Source: Nocardia sp. NBC_01730 (lineage in GTDB: Bacteria > Actinomycetota > Actinomycetes > Mycobacteriales > Mycobacteriaceae). From it: a stretch of 64,000 nt of DNA. The position numbers were made by a program, and so were the translations under genes. The notes under the pieces were generated by a model. It was given only the letters and a program-made list of their open reading frames with translations. It searched no databases and was not told where the DNA came from. The stretch spans positions 6,882,001-6,946,000 of the forward strand of contig NZ_CP109162.1 in NCBI RefSeq assembly GCF_035920445.1, written 5' to 3'. The first letter of the stretch is position 1; every line of letters starts with the position of its first letter. Positions 10,843-19,827 of the stretch are shown piece by piece.

Positions 10843-13800
10843 CTATCGACTTCCGGACGGTCGCATTCCGGTGCTGCTGTCCTCGGACACCGCCGATTCG
10901 TTGCGCCGCGAGGCCACCGCCTTGCTGGGCTATCTCGAGAGCCGACCCGCGGTGACGCCGGATCAGGTCGCCGACATGATCTTCCGCACCAGGGTCGCCC
11001 GTCGGCATCGCGCATTGGCCATGGTGATCGGCCGCGACGATCTGTTGGACGCACTGCGGGCGATCGCTTCCGGCGGTGTGCATCCGGCCGTTGTGGCCAA
11101 CGCGAAGCCAGCCGGTCCACGCCGCGTCGGCTACGTATTCCCTGGCCAGGGCAGCCAGCGTCCCGGCATGGGAACTCTGTACTACGAGCATTCGCCGGTC
11201 TTCCGGGCTGCCGTGGACGAGTGCGAAGTGATCTTCCAGAAGCTGTTCGAGATATCGCCACGGTCATATCTGCTCGGCGACGACGACCTGGCCGATGATG
11301 TCAAGATCGTCCAGCCTGCGCTGTTCATGCAGATGATCGGCCTGGCGGCGATGTGGCGAGCCGCGGGTGTCGAACCCGCGGTGACCATCGGGCACTCGCA
11401 GGGCGAGATCGCGGCCGCGTGCGTGTCGGGCATCATGTCGCTGGCCGATGGTGTGCGCGTGGTGACGCTACGGGCCAACCTGGTCGGAACCATCTGCCAT
11501 GAGCAAGGTCTGGAAGGCCGGTACTCTATGGCGGTCGTCGGGGTGGACCGGGAGGAATGCGAAGCACTCCTGGCGCGGAAGTCGGGCTGGGCAGAACTGT
11601 CGGTGGTCAATTCGGCGCATGTGATCGCCATCTCCGGTGAGCTGTCGCTGGTGTCCGATGTCATCGCCACGCTGACCGAAGAGGGCAAGTTCGCCAAAGA
11701 GATTCGCGTCGCCTACCCGGCGCACACTTCGATCGTGAGCAAGTTCCGCCGCGAACTCTGCGACGGCCTGGCCGACGAACTCGACCATCCCGTGTTCGCC
11801 GAGACCGAGATTCCCTGTATCGGAGCGACGCTCGGCGCGCCGATCTCCGCCGACTTCCCGATCGGCGACTACTGGTTCTGGAATCTACGCAACAGGGTTC
11901 GATTCGACCTGGCAATTCTCGAAGCTGTGGCGCAAGGAGTCGACACCTTCATCGAGATCGCCGATCATCCTGCGCTCATGCTCGCGATCATGGAGAACCT
12001 GAGCACGGTCAGCACACCGCGCGATTTCCAGATGATCGGCACGTCACGGCGCACCGCCGAGGATCTTCGCGAGTTCACCAGGAATCTGGCGGTCGCCGCC
12101 GTGCACGACCTCGATTACGGATGGTCCGCTTTGCGCGCGGAATCGAGCGCCGCTGGGTGTCTTCCGCTGCTCGACTTTCCGAACACCCAGATGAACTCGA
12201 GACATCTGTGGGCGCCGTTCGACTACCCGGCGCAGGTGGCCGACGTGGCTGCGGTGGAATCCGTCGCCGAGACGGTACCCGTGCGCCCACTTGTCGAGGT
12301 GTGGGAGCGACTCGGTCGGCGGGCGGTGGTTCCGCCCCGGACGGTCGCGGTGGTCGACCCCACCGGTCGCAGTGGTGACCTGGTGTCCGCGATCCAGGAG
12401 GCCGCGCCGCGCCAGGGGGCGACGGTCATCGACCTGGCCGCCATGTCGAACCGCACCGGTGCGGTTGTGGACACTGTTGTGGTCTTGCTGCCAGAGCAAG
12501 CCGGCGCCGACATCGATTCGGCGGTAGCGGATCTGGCCGGGTTCCTCGGTAGTGATGGCTGGTTGCCGGAACTCGACGGCGTGCGCGACGTGTGGCTGGT
12601 GACCATCGGCGGCGAGCAGGTGCTCGACACGGATGTGCCGAACCTGTTCCACGCGGCGGCACAGGCCGGATTCCGTTGCCTGGCGCCCGAGCACATCGGT
12701 GTCGGCTTCCGACATCTGGATCTGGCCCCGGGAGAAGCGCTTTCCGCGGCGGCAAAGGCGATTGCCGGTGCGATCCACGTTGCCGAAGAGCCGGAACTGG
12801 CGGTGCGCGACGGTGGTATTTACGCTAAACGTCTTGTCGTCAAACCTATTTCGGATGACCGGCCGTTGCGCGGCGCGGATCTGCGTGAGGTTGTGATCGT
12901 GGGCGGAACGGGGGAAGTCGGACTCGACTTCTGCGAGCAGTTCGCGCGGGGCGGAGCCGGACGTATCACCCTGATCAGCAGGTCGGGTGGCTCGGATTCA
13001 GCCGCTGAACGGATCCACCGGATCAGGGGACTCGGCCGAACCGAGGTGGTCGTCCGGTCGTGTGACGTGACCGACGAATCCGCTGTGCGCACACTCGCCG
13101 CCGAATACCGTGAAACGCCCGCGGATCTGATCGTGCACGCTGCGGTCGACTACGCCGCGGCCGCAGAGGTCGGTCCGGATTCGGTGCGCGCCGCCGCTGC
13201 CCCGAAAGCCCTCGCTCTCGACCTGCTGGTCCGGCACTTCCCGCTCGCGGCCGAAGGCCGCATCATGTTGTGCTCGTCGCTGTCGGCGACCATCGGAGGC
13301 CGCGGGCACATGCTGTACTCGGCGGTCAACCGGATGCTCGACGCCGCGGCCGCGCAGTACCGCAGCCGGGGCATCGCGTGCACGTCGGTGCAGTGGGGGC
13401 TGTGGCGTGAGATCGGCATGAGCCGGCAGGACGTGCGCGACCGGATCAGCGGAAGCGGCCTGGTACCGATGGATCCGGCCGGCGCGATCATGGCCGGGTT
13501 CACCACTCGGGCCGAGAACGTCATCGTGGCCACTGCGGATTGGGACCGGATCGAAGCGATCTTCAGCATCTTCGGGTTCGGCCCGCTGTTCGGCAAGTTG
13601 GAGTTCGAAGCCCCGCCGGTTGCCGTCCCGACCGACCCGGTCGCGGTGCGAACCCTGGAAGCTGCCGCACCCGCCGAGCCCGCGGCCTCCGCTGTCACGG
13701 TGGCGACCGACACCGCCGAAACGGTGCGCATCGCGCTTCGCGCGGTGATGGGCATGGACATGTCGGAGGCCATCGACGGGTCGACACCGCTGGTCGCCCT

Positions 13801-13930
13801 CGGACTGGACTCGTTGCAGGCCCTGGACTTGCGCAAACGCATCGAGTCGGATCTGAAGCGCGATCTGCCGGTGACCGCGATTCTGGGCGGGGCGTCGTTC
13901 GACGAGGTGGTATCCCTGCTTGGCCGATAG
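10835..13930 (+). CDS. Polyketide synthase AT-KR-ACP, MbtD-like
   Basis: 1031 residues. The acyltransferase (~95-390) starts with VFPGQGSQRPGMG and has GHSQGE with Ser188. GHSQG is the form usual in methylmalonyl-specific ATs; the second specificity site reads YPAH, neither HAFH (malonyl) nor YASH (methylmalonyl). A structural linker (~400-680) precedes the ketoreductase (~685-900), which has the NADPH motif GGTGEVG, a CSS serine and Tyr828 of LYSAVN. The C-terminal ACP (~955-1031) has GLDSLQ with Ser993. No dehydratase or methyltransferase is visible, so the product should remain beta-hydroxy. With the KS upstream it should make a 3-hydroxy-2-methyl acyl unit, as in several nocobactin relatives (inference). 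Confidence 0.94.
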   Translation: MSSYRLPDGRIPVLLSSDTADSLRREATALLGYLESRPAVTPDQVADMIFRTRVARRHRALAMVIGRDDLLDALRAIASGGVHPAVVANAKPAGPRRVGYVFPGQGSQRPGMGTLYYEHSPVFRAAVDECEVIFQKLFEISPRSYLLGDDDLADDVKIVQPALFMQMIGLAAMWRAAGVEPAVTIGHSQGEIAAACVSGIMSLADGVRVVTLRANLVGTICHEQGLEGRYSMAVVGVDREECEALLARKSGWAELSVVNSAHVIAISGELSLVSDVIATLTEEGKFAKEIRVAYPAHTSIVSKFRRELCDGLADELDHPVFAETEIPCIGATLGAPISADFPIGDYWFWNLRNRVRFDLAILEAVAQGVDTFIEIADHPALMLAIMENLSTVSTPRDFQMIGTSRRTAEDLREFTRNLAVAAVHDLDYGWSALRAESSAAGCLPLLDFPNTQMNSRHLWAPFDYPAQVADVAAVESVAETVPVRPLVEVWERLGRRAVVPPRTVAVVDPTGRSGDLVSAIQEAAPRQGATVIDLAAMSNRTGAVVDTVVVLLPEQAGADIDSAVADLAGFLGSDGWLPELDGVRDVWLVTIGGEQVLDTDVPNLFHAAAQAGFRCLAPEHIGVGFRHLDLAPGEALSAAAKAIAGAIHVAEEPELAVRDGGIYAKRLVVKPISDDRPLRGADLREVVIVGGTGEVGLDFCEQFARGGAGRITLISRSGGSDSAAERIHRIRGLGRTEVVVRSCDVTDESAVRTLAAEYRETPADLIVHAAVDYAAAAEVGPDSVRAAAAPKALALDLLVRHFPLAAEGRIMLCSSLSATIGGRGHMLYSAVNRMLDAAAAQYRSRGIACTSVQWGLWREIGMSRQDVRDRISGSGLVPMDPAGAIMAGFTTRAENVIVATADWDRIEAIFSIFGFGPLFGKLEFEAPPVAVPTDPVAVRTLEAAAPAEPAASAVTVATDTAETVRIALRAVMGMDMSEAIDGSTPLVALGLDSLQALDLRKRIESDLKRDLPVTAILGGASFDEVVSLLGR

Positions 13931-13932
13931 AA

Positions 13933-13951
13933 ATAGGTTAGCCTTGCCAAA
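13933..13951. promoter_or_regulatory. Candidate IdeR/DtxR iron box
   Basis: The 19 bp ATAGGTTAGCCTTGCCAAA match the palindromic IdeR consensus TTAGGTTAGSCTAACCTAA at 15 positions by eye. The site begins three bases after the PKS stop codon and lies upstream of the ABC exporter genes, which implies iron-dependent repression of export. Confidence 0.72.
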
Positions 13952-13972
13952 GTAATGTTCCACAGGGATATT
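13944..13972 (+). promoter_or_regulatory. Promoter of the ABC exporter operon
   Basis: TTGCCA at 13944-13949 and GATATT at 13967-13972 are spaced by 17 bp, and the -35 hexamer lies inside the iron box. Iron-loaded repressor at the box would block RNA polymerase. The start codon follows 22 bp after the -10. Confidence 0.5.
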
Positions 13973-13994
13973 CGCGCGTACCAGGACGGGGAAT

Positions 13995-14957
13995 ATGGCG
14001 TTGGCATCGAATACGGACCAGGCGATCATCGTCGAGGCCGTCGAGAAGTCCTTCGGCGAGGTGAAGGCGCTGCGTGGCGTCAGCTTCACGGCGCCCGCGG
14101 GCAGCGTGCTCGGCGTGCTCGGTCCGAACGGGGCGGGGAAGACCACGACCGTCTCCGTCCTGTCCACGCTCATCCGGCCCGACGCCGGCCGGGCGCTCGT
14201 CGCGGGCCACGACGTAGTACGCGAGGCGGAGGCGGTGCGCGCTTCCATCATGCTCACCGGACAGTACGCCGCGGTGGATGAGATGCTCAGCGGTCGCGAG
14301 AACCTGGTGCTGTTCGGTCGCCTCATGGGGCTGCGCCGAAAGGCGGCTCGCGAGCGCGCCGAGGAATTGCTGGCACAATTCGAGCTGACCGCGGCGGCCG
14401 ACCGGCGGGTCGGTCAGTACTCCGGCGGCATGCGGCGGCGCATCGACATCGCGTGCGGGCTGGTGCGCCCGCCGCGGGTGGTGTTCCTGGACGAGCCGAC
14501 GACCGGCCTCGACCCGGTCAGCAGGCAGAGTCTGTGGTCGCTGGTGCGGTCGCTCAAGGAGCAGGGCGTGACGATCTTGCTCACCACGCAGTACCTCGAA
14601 GAGGCGGATGTGTTGAGCGACAACATCATCGTCATCGACAAGGGCGCCGTGATCGCCGAGGGCACCGCCGATCAACTCAAGGCTCGCTCCGGAACCAGTT
14701 GCTGCGAGGTGGTCCCGGTCGAGGCCGACGACGTGGCCGCGGTGGCGGCCGCACTCGCCGGACTCGGTGAGATCACCGTGGCCGAATCCGCGGACCGGGT
14801 TTCGCTGCCTGCGCCGGACGGTGCGGCGACATTGGCCGAGGCATTGCGCCGAATCAACGAGGCCGGTATCGAACTGATCGATATCGCTCTGCGCAGGCCG
14901 ACGCTGGACGAGGTGTTCATCGAACTCACCAAGCCCGTGGCCGAGGTGCACGCGTGA
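13995..14957 (+). CDS. ABC-2 exporter ATPase, DrrA family
   Basis: 320 residues. Walker A GPNGAGKTTT is at ~42-51, the signature YSGGMRRR near 143 and Walker B VVFLDEPTTGLDP near 162, followed by a C-terminal extension typical of DrrA/daunorubicin-type exporter ATPases. It should power the two membrane proteins encoded next, each overlapping its predecessor by four bases (GTGA). Its position after the siderophore biosynthetic genes and behind an iron box suggests export of the siderophore. Mycobacteria use MmpL/MmpS for this step, so an ABC-2 route would be a difference (inference). Confidence 0.93.
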   Translation: MALASNTDQAIIVEAVEKSFGEVKALRGVSFTAPAGSVLGVLGPNGAGKTTTVSVLSTLIRPDAGRALVAGHDVVREAEAVRASIMLTGQYAAVDEMLSGRENLVLFGRLMGLRRKAARERAEELLAQFELTAAADRRVGQYSGGMRRRIDIACGLVRPPRVVFLDEPTTGLDPVSRQSLWSLVRSLKEQGVTILLTTQYLEEADVLSDNIIVIDKGAVIAEGTADQLKARSGTSCCEVVPVEADDVAAVAAALAGLGEITVAESADRVSLPAPDGAATLAEALRRINEAGIELIDIALRRPTLDEVFIELTKPVAEVHA

Positions 14958-15742
14958 CCGTCACCGCCACACCCGATCCAGTGGCCGTGCTCCGTGTTCC
15001 GGCCGGGATGCAATGGACCGCTCTGAGCGAGCGCAGTATTCGCGCCGCGTTCCGCGAAGGCGACCTCATCTTGGCCTGCACTGCGCCGATGACCTTCTTC
15101 ATCTGCGTCTATGTTCCGCTGCGCCGATCCGTGGAGGCATCGGGTCTGGACTACGCCCAGTACCTGCTCCCGTTGATCGCGGTGCAGTCGATGTTCTTCA
15201 CGTCGATGTTCGCGGCCGATCGGGCAGGCCGGGAGATCACGGCGGGGATGGGCACGCGGTTGCGTGCCATGCCGGTCTTGTCGTGGGTTCCGCCTGCCGC
15301 GCGGATGTCGGCGAACGTGTTACGGGCGAGCGTCGCGCTGGCGGGCGCGCTGACGATCGGGATACTGTTCGGATTCCGCTTCCACGGATTGCCCGCTGCC
15401 GTCGCGTTCGTGGTGCTGACGTTGGCGTTCGGTGCGGCGATCGTGGTCGCCTCCGATGCACTCGGTACCGCCACCGCCAACCCGGAACTCGGCGGAACGG
15501 TGTTGTTCGTGCCGCAGCTGCTGCTGCTCATGACGTCGACGGGTTTCGTTCCCGCTGAGGGCTTTCCCGGCTGGATCCAGCCGTTCACACGTAACCAGCC
15601 GGTATCACAGGTTGCCGCCGCGCTGCGCGACTTGGCCGAAGGCCGGTTCGGCTCGGCGGTGGGTGTCGCGGTGATCTGGGTCGTCGGTCTGCTTGCGGCG
15701 GCCGCGGTGTTGTCGGTGCGAGTGGAAAGGCGTCGGCGGTGA
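14954..15742 (+). CDS. ABC-2 type permease 1
   Basis: 262 residues, GTG start overlapping the ATPase stop. It has about six hydrophobic segments and the Pro-Gly containing loop with GFPGWIQPFTRNQPV before the last helix, a typical ABC-2/DrrB feature. It forms the transmembrane channel with the next gene product. Sequence similarity to that paralogue is low outside the GWIQP/GWLQP loop. Confidence 0.9.
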   Translation: MTVTATPDPVAVLRVPAGMQWTALSERSIRAAFREGDLILACTAPMTFFICVYVPLRRSVEASGLDYAQYLLPLIAVQSMFFTSMFAADRAGREITAGMGTRLRAMPVLSWVPPAARMSANVLRASVALAGALTIGILFGFRFHGLPAAVAFVVLTLAFGAAIVVASDALGTATANPELGGTVLFVPQLLLLMTSTGFVPAEGFPGWIQPFTRNQPVSQVAAALRDLAEGRFGSAVGVAVIWVVGLLAAAAVLSVRVERRRR

Positions 15743-16503
15743 ACGCGCTGATCGACCAGAGCTTGGTGGAGACCGGGCGGCTGCTGCGCCGGTGGAGCAG
15801 GCAGCACGAGGTGCTGACGACCACACTGGTGCTGCCGATCCTGTTGCTGCTGATGTATCAGTTGGTGCTGAACAAGTCGCTGACCGCTGCGGAGGGTGTC
15901 GAACCCATCTACGGTTTCGTGCCGATGATCGCTGTCTCTGCCGCCATGTACGGCGCGATGGGCACCGGTATCTCGCTGTACGGAGAGCGGGAAAGTGGAC
16001 TGCTGCGCCGGTTCTGGGTGCTTCCGCTACATCGCTCGGCCGGGTTCGTCGGCCGATTGCTCGCCGAATGTGTGCGTGCGCTTGCCGCGACGGTCGTGGT
16101 TGTCGGGGTCGGGATGGTCCTCGGCCTGCGATTCCATCAGGGCTGGGTGGGGGCACTCGGGGTATTGCTCGTTCCGGTGATCGTGATCGCGGGCTTCACC
16201 CCGGTGGTGATCGTGGTCGGGGTCAGTCGAATCGGCGACAAAGTCGCGCAGATCTTCGCCGTGGTGGTGCTGCTCGGGATGTTCTTCAATCCCGGCTTCG
16301 CCCCGGTGCGGAACTATCCGGGATGGCTACAGCCGATCGTCCGCGGCCAGCCGATGAGCTGTGCGATCGAGGCGATGCGCGGACTGACCCTCGGCGGCCC
16401 GATCGCGACACCGCTGCTGCAAACTATCGCCTGGTCGGCCGGCCTGGTGGCGGCTTTCGCCGCCTTGGCCGTCCGCGGTTACCGGATGGCCGCCGAACAC
16501 TGA
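15739..16503 (+). CDS. ABC-2 type permease 2
   Basis: 254 residues, GTG start overlapping the previous stop by four bases. It has six predicted membrane segments, a SLYGERESGLLRRFWVLP loop and a YPGWLQPIVRGQPM motif before the final helix, as in DrrB/DrrC pairs. It is the last gene of the three-gene exporter operon. Confidence 0.9.
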   Translation: MNALIDQSLVETGRLLRRWSRQHEVLTTTLVLPILLLLMYQLVLNKSLTAAEGVEPIYGFVPMIAVSAAMYGAMGTGISLYGERESGLLRRFWVLPLHRSAGFVGRLLAECVRALAATVVVVGVGMVLGLRFHQGWVGALGVLLVPVIVIAGFTPVVIVVGVSRIGDKVAQIFAVVVLLGMFFNPGFAPVRNYPGWLQPIVRGQPMSCAIEAMRGLTLGGPIATPLLQTIAWSAGLVAAFAALAVRGYRMAAEH

Positions 16504-16586
16504 CCGTCGCTCGGCCACTTGGGCCGCGGCCGATGATCCACAGGCCTTCGATCGCTATGACAATCGTCGCGTTCGTATCGATCATC

Positions 16587-16840
16587 GAGGTGTGAGCGCG
16601 CTGCTCCGGTCGGCTTCGACGTCGTGGCGCAGGAGCTGTGCGCCGCAGGATGCTTCCTCTTCTTTGTCGCGGTCCTCGCCCTATTGCCGCAGCTGGCGCG
16701 AGAGTGGCCGGAAGCCCGCGTGCGGGTGCCTGCGGGCAGCTGATGGCTTCCGGCTCCCCGACCGGCTGGTGCTGCCGGCGGTCGCCTTCGTCTGGGTGGT
16801 TGCCGTCGGCGGGCTGGATGGTCGTCAACGCACCGCTTGA
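16587..16840 (+). pseudogene. Possible remnant of a small membrane protein
   Basis: In the gap between the exporter and MFS genes (16504-16896) one frame encodes a hydrophobic stretch (CFLFFVAVLALLPQ) ending at a TGA at 16741-16743. A second frame continues with another hydrophobic stretch (LVLPAVAFVWVVAVGG) to 16840. Joining them needs one frameshift near 16738. This may be a decayed two-helix protein or chance open frame in GC-rich DNA. No family is recognised. Confidence 0.2.
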
Positions 16841-16865
16841 TCGTTACATCTGCTAATTATATAGT
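16837..16865 (+). promoter_or_regulatory. Promoter of the MFS exporter, possible operator
   Basis: TTGATC at 16837-16842 and TATAGT at 16860-16865 are separated by 17 bp, a near-consensus sigma-70/HrdB promoter in unusually AT-rich sequence. Arms GTTAC (16843-16847) and GTAAC flank the -10 region and could be half-sites for a regulator. There is no iron box here. Confidence 0.5.
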
Positions 16866-16896
16866 TTGCGGAAGTAACCATTCGTAAGGGGCTGCC

Positions 16897-18684
16897 GTGA
16901 CGATTCCATCCACCGATCCAGATCTGGGCGAGGTGCGGACCATCCGCCATCGGCTGCGGTACGACCGCGATCACCCGCGCTACAAGTGGATCGTCCTGAC
17001 CAACACCACGCTCGGTGTGCTGCTCAGCGCGATCAACTCTTCCATCGTGCTGATCTCCTTGCCCGCGATCTTCCGCGGCATCGGACTGAACCCGCTCGAA
17101 GCGGGCAACGTCGGGTATCTGCTGTGGATGTTGATGGGCTACCTGCTCGCGACGGCGGTCCTCGTAGTGATGTTCGGGCGACTCGGCGATATCTATGGCC
17201 GAGTTCGTGTGTACAACGTGGGTTTCGCGGTCTTCGCGTTCTGCGCGATCGCGCTGTCCTTCGATCCGTTTCACGGAGGCACGGGCGCGATGTGGATCAT
17301 CGTCTGGCGGGTGATCCAGGGTGTCGGCGGCGCGATGCTCACCGCGAACTCGACCGCCATCCTCACTGACGCCTTTCCCGCGAAGCAGCGCGGCACCGCA
17401 CTCGGCATCAACATGGTCGCGGCGGTCGCGGGCTCCTTCCTCGGGTTGCTCATCGGTGGTGTGTTGTCGGAATGGGATTGGCGCGCGGTGTTCTGGGTCA
17501 GCGTCCCGATCGGCATCCTCGGTGCCGTCTGGTCCTACCGTTCGTTGCACGAGGTCGGTGTCCGTTCGACGGGCAAGGTCGACTGGGCGGGCACGATTAC
17601 ATTCGGACTCGGGCTCACCGCGTTGCTCACGGGGATCACCTACGGCATCCAGCCCTATGGTGGGCATACCACCGGATGGTCGAGTCCGTGGGTGCTCGCG
17701 TCGGTGCTCGGCGGGATCGCCCTGCTCGGGGTGTTCTGCCTCGTCGAGTCCCGGGTCGGTGACCCGATGTTCCATCTCGGCCTGTTCCGTATCCGCGCCT
17801 TCGGGCTCGGCAACTTCGCGAACCTGCTGGTATCCATCGGTCGCGGCGGCATGCAGTTCATGTTGATCATCTGGCTGCAAGGCATCTGGCTGCCGCTGCA
17901 CGGCTACGACTTCGAGTCGACACCGCTGTGGGCAGGTATCTATCTGCTGCCGTTGACCGTGGGATTCCTTGCCGCCGGACCTCTCTCGGGCTGGTTGTCC
18001 GATAGATACGGCTCCCGCCTCTTCACTACCGGCGGCGCCTTGCTCTCGGCGGTGACGTTCCTGTTGCTCCTGATCCTGCCGGTCGACTTCAACTACTGGG
18101 TGTTCGCCGCGATCATCCTGATCAACGGCATCGGCAGCGGCCTGTTCTTCTCGCCGAACACCGCGGCCATCATGTCCAGCGTGCCCGCCGCGCAACGCGG
18201 CGCGGCATCCGGCATGCGCGGCACGCTGTTCAACGGCGGCAACGCGCTGTCCATGGGAATCTTCTTCTCCCTCATGGTCGTCGGCCTCGCTGCGAGCCTG
18301 CCCTCAGCACTCGACTCCGGCCTTCGCGCGCAGGGTGTTTCTGCGGGAGCAGCCGCGGAGGTGTCCGGAATGCCGCCCGTGGCCAGTATGTTCGCCGCCT
18401 TCCTCGGCTTCAACCCCATCCAGGAATTGCTCGGTCCCACCGGCGAACTGGCCGAGCCCGGCGTCAACGCCGACATGCTCACCGGACAGGAGTTCTTCCC
18501 GCACTTGCTCACCGGTCCGTTCCACTCCGGTCTGATCGTCGTATTCGTCGCCGCGGCGGTGATGATGATCCTGGCCGCCGCCGCTTCCTACTTCGCCGGC
18601 GACAAGTATGTGCACGACGAGCGGGCCGAGCTCGCCGCGGCCGATGAACTCGCCGAGCACGCCGCCCCGGTTCCCGCCCGCTGA
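16897..18684 (+). CDS. MFS multidrug-type exporter, DHA2 family
   Basis: 595 residues with about 14 hydrophobic segments, the size of EmrB/QacA-type drug:H+ antiporters. The loop after helix 2 contains GRLGDIYGRVRVY (motif A). A charged C-terminal tail follows residue ~575. The GTG start has an AAGGGG ribosome-binding site and a strong promoter 30 bp upstream. Its place between siderophore export genes and a siderophore-binding lipoprotein suggests siderophore or intermediate export. Resistance to another compound is equally possible. Confidence 0.9.
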   Translation: MTIPSTDPDLGEVRTIRHRLRYDRDHPRYKWIVLTNTTLGVLLSAINSSIVLISLPAIFRGIGLNPLEAGNVGYLLWMLMGYLLATAVLVVMFGRLGDIYGRVRVYNVGFAVFAFCAIALSFDPFHGGTGAMWIIVWRVIQGVGGAMLTANSTAILTDAFPAKQRGTALGINMVAAVAGSFLGLLIGGVLSEWDWRAVFWVSVPIGILGAVWSYRSLHEVGVRSTGKVDWAGTITFGLGLTALLTGITYGIQPYGGHTTGWSSPWVLASVLGGIALLGVFCLVESRVGDPMFHLGLFRIRAFGLGNFANLLVSIGRGGMQFMLIIWLQGIWLPLHGYDFESTPLWAGIYLLPLTVGFLAAGPLSGWLSDRYGSRLFTTGGALLSAVTFLLLLILPVDFNYWVFAAIILINGIGSGLFFSPNTAAIMSSVPAAQRGAASGMRGTLFNGGNALSMGIFFSLMVVGLAASLPSALDSGLRAQGVSAGAAAEVSGMPPVASMFAAFLGFNPIQELLGPTGELAEPGVNADMLTGQEFFPHLLTGPFHSGLIVVFVAAAVMMILAAAASYFAGDKYVHDERAELAAADELAEHAAPVPAR

Positions 18685-18814
18685 CCGAGCGGCCGTTGGT
18701 CGCTCGACCGCGCGAGTTCTAACGTCCACGGCGAGGAACCTTCGCCCCGCCCTGCTTGCCGGAGCGACGATTCTCTTCGTCGGTGTCATCAACCGTCGCA
18801 GGCCCAACGGCCCC

Positions 18815-19750
18815 CTACTTCGCCGCGTTGGTGAGGGCGGGTTTCAGTCTTTCGAGCAGGTAGGGCACGGATAAGGCAGTCGGCTGCGCTATCCCGCTGA
18901 GCTCCTGGGCGGTGAGGAAGGTGACGGAGTTCTTCCGCACTGCTGGTAGATCGGCGTATCCCGGGAGTCGGCGGTACATTTCGTCCAATCCGGGGGAGTA
19001 GCCGGCCAGGAGGACGTCAGCGTCGAGTTCGCTGACCTGGTCCGGCGGGAGGGACGTGGGGAGTTCGGTGAGATGGTCGGGGGTGCGAAGGCCGAGTCGG
19101 GTGAAGAGCGTCGGGTTGTCCGGCGCCGTCAGCACGAGGAGCTGGGTGTCGCTGGCCAGCCAGGTGGTCACGAAGGTTTTGCCGCGCAGCGCCGGGGCGG
19201 CCTGGGTGATGGTGGCGATCGTCTTGTCGACATCGGTGATCAGGGTGTCGGCGGCACTCTGTTTGTGCAGGATTCGGCCCAGCATCCGCACTTGGTCCTG
19301 CCAGGGTGCTTCCGGGCCGAGGGCGGGGACCGTAGGGGCTATTCGGGACAGCTCGTCGTAGGTTTTGCGGTCTGCGATGAAGCCGTCCACCAGGATCAGG
19401 TCGGGATGCAGTGCCGCGATCTGCTCGGTCAGACTGCCGCTCGTGTCCAGGGTTTTCGCCGATTCGAGTGCCGCAGGTGTCCATGGTGTGGCGCCGCCGG
19501 CCGCCGGCGCGATGAAACCGACCGGCGTCACGCCCAGCGCCAGCGCGTTGTCCGTCCACTGATTGCCGAGGGTGACGACGTGCTTCGGCACCTTGTCGAC
19601 AGTGGTCGCGCCCAGCATGTGACTGACCGTGACGGGTTCGTACCTGTCTCGCGAGTCCCTGGTCGGCAAAGTGCACGCGGCAACCCCGAGCAGCGTCGCA
19701 CCGACAAACACTACGAGCGCCGCAACGCGGGCCAGTCGAACAGCCTTCAC
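18815..19750 (-). CDS. Ferric-siderophore-binding lipoprotein (FecB/FepB type)
   Basis: About 311 residues. A lipoprotein signal (RLARVAALVVFVGATLLG) ends at the lipobox GVAAC. The body is a TroA-like periplasmic-binding fold with VVTLGNQWTDNALALGVTPVG, an ALHPDLILVDGF segment and a C-terminal YLLERLKPAL. It should bind ferric siderophore outside the membrane and pass it to an import permease not present here. A GTG 60 bp upstream (19810) is also in frame, but it would place the signal peptide at an odd distance and lie within the iron box. The GTG at 19750, with an AAGGG upstream, is preferred. Confidence 0.88.
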   Translation of the reverse strand: MKAVRLARVAALVVFVGATLLGVAACTLPTRDSRDRYEPVTVSHMLGATTVDKVPKHVVTLGNQWTDNALALGVTPVGFIAPAAGGATPWTPAALESAKTLDTSGSLTEQIAALHPDLILVDGFIADRKTYDELSRIAPTVPALGPEAPWQDQVRMLGRILHKQSAADTLITDVDKTIATITQAAPALRGKTFVTTWLASDTQLLVLTAPDNPTLFTRLGLRTPDHLTELPTSLPPDQVSELDADVLLAGYSPGLDEMYRRLPGYADLPAVRKNSVTFLTAQELSGIAQPTALSVPYLLERLKPALTNAAK

Positions 19751-19808
19751 CGCCGGACCCTTCTCGCCGAGGAACGTCGCGGCTGACTCGATCGAGCCCC
19801 GCAGGAGC

Positions 19809-19827
19809 ACGGGTCAGCCTAAGCCTC
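19809..19827. promoter_or_regulatory. Candidate IdeR/DtxR iron box
   Basis: Read on the minus strand, this site has the core TTAGGCTGACC, one base from the consensus core TTAGGCTAACC; the outer positions are weak. It lies about 60 bp upstream of the preferred start of the siderophore-binding lipoprotein and overlaps the stop of the upstream SnoaL-like gene, so the lipoprotein may have its own iron-regulated promoter. Confidence 0.55.

Noticed and set aside
16825..18195. 456-residue minus-strand frame opposite the MFS gene
   Set aside because: Its Glu/Gln/His-rich sequence is the antisense of hydrophobic helices; no start context.
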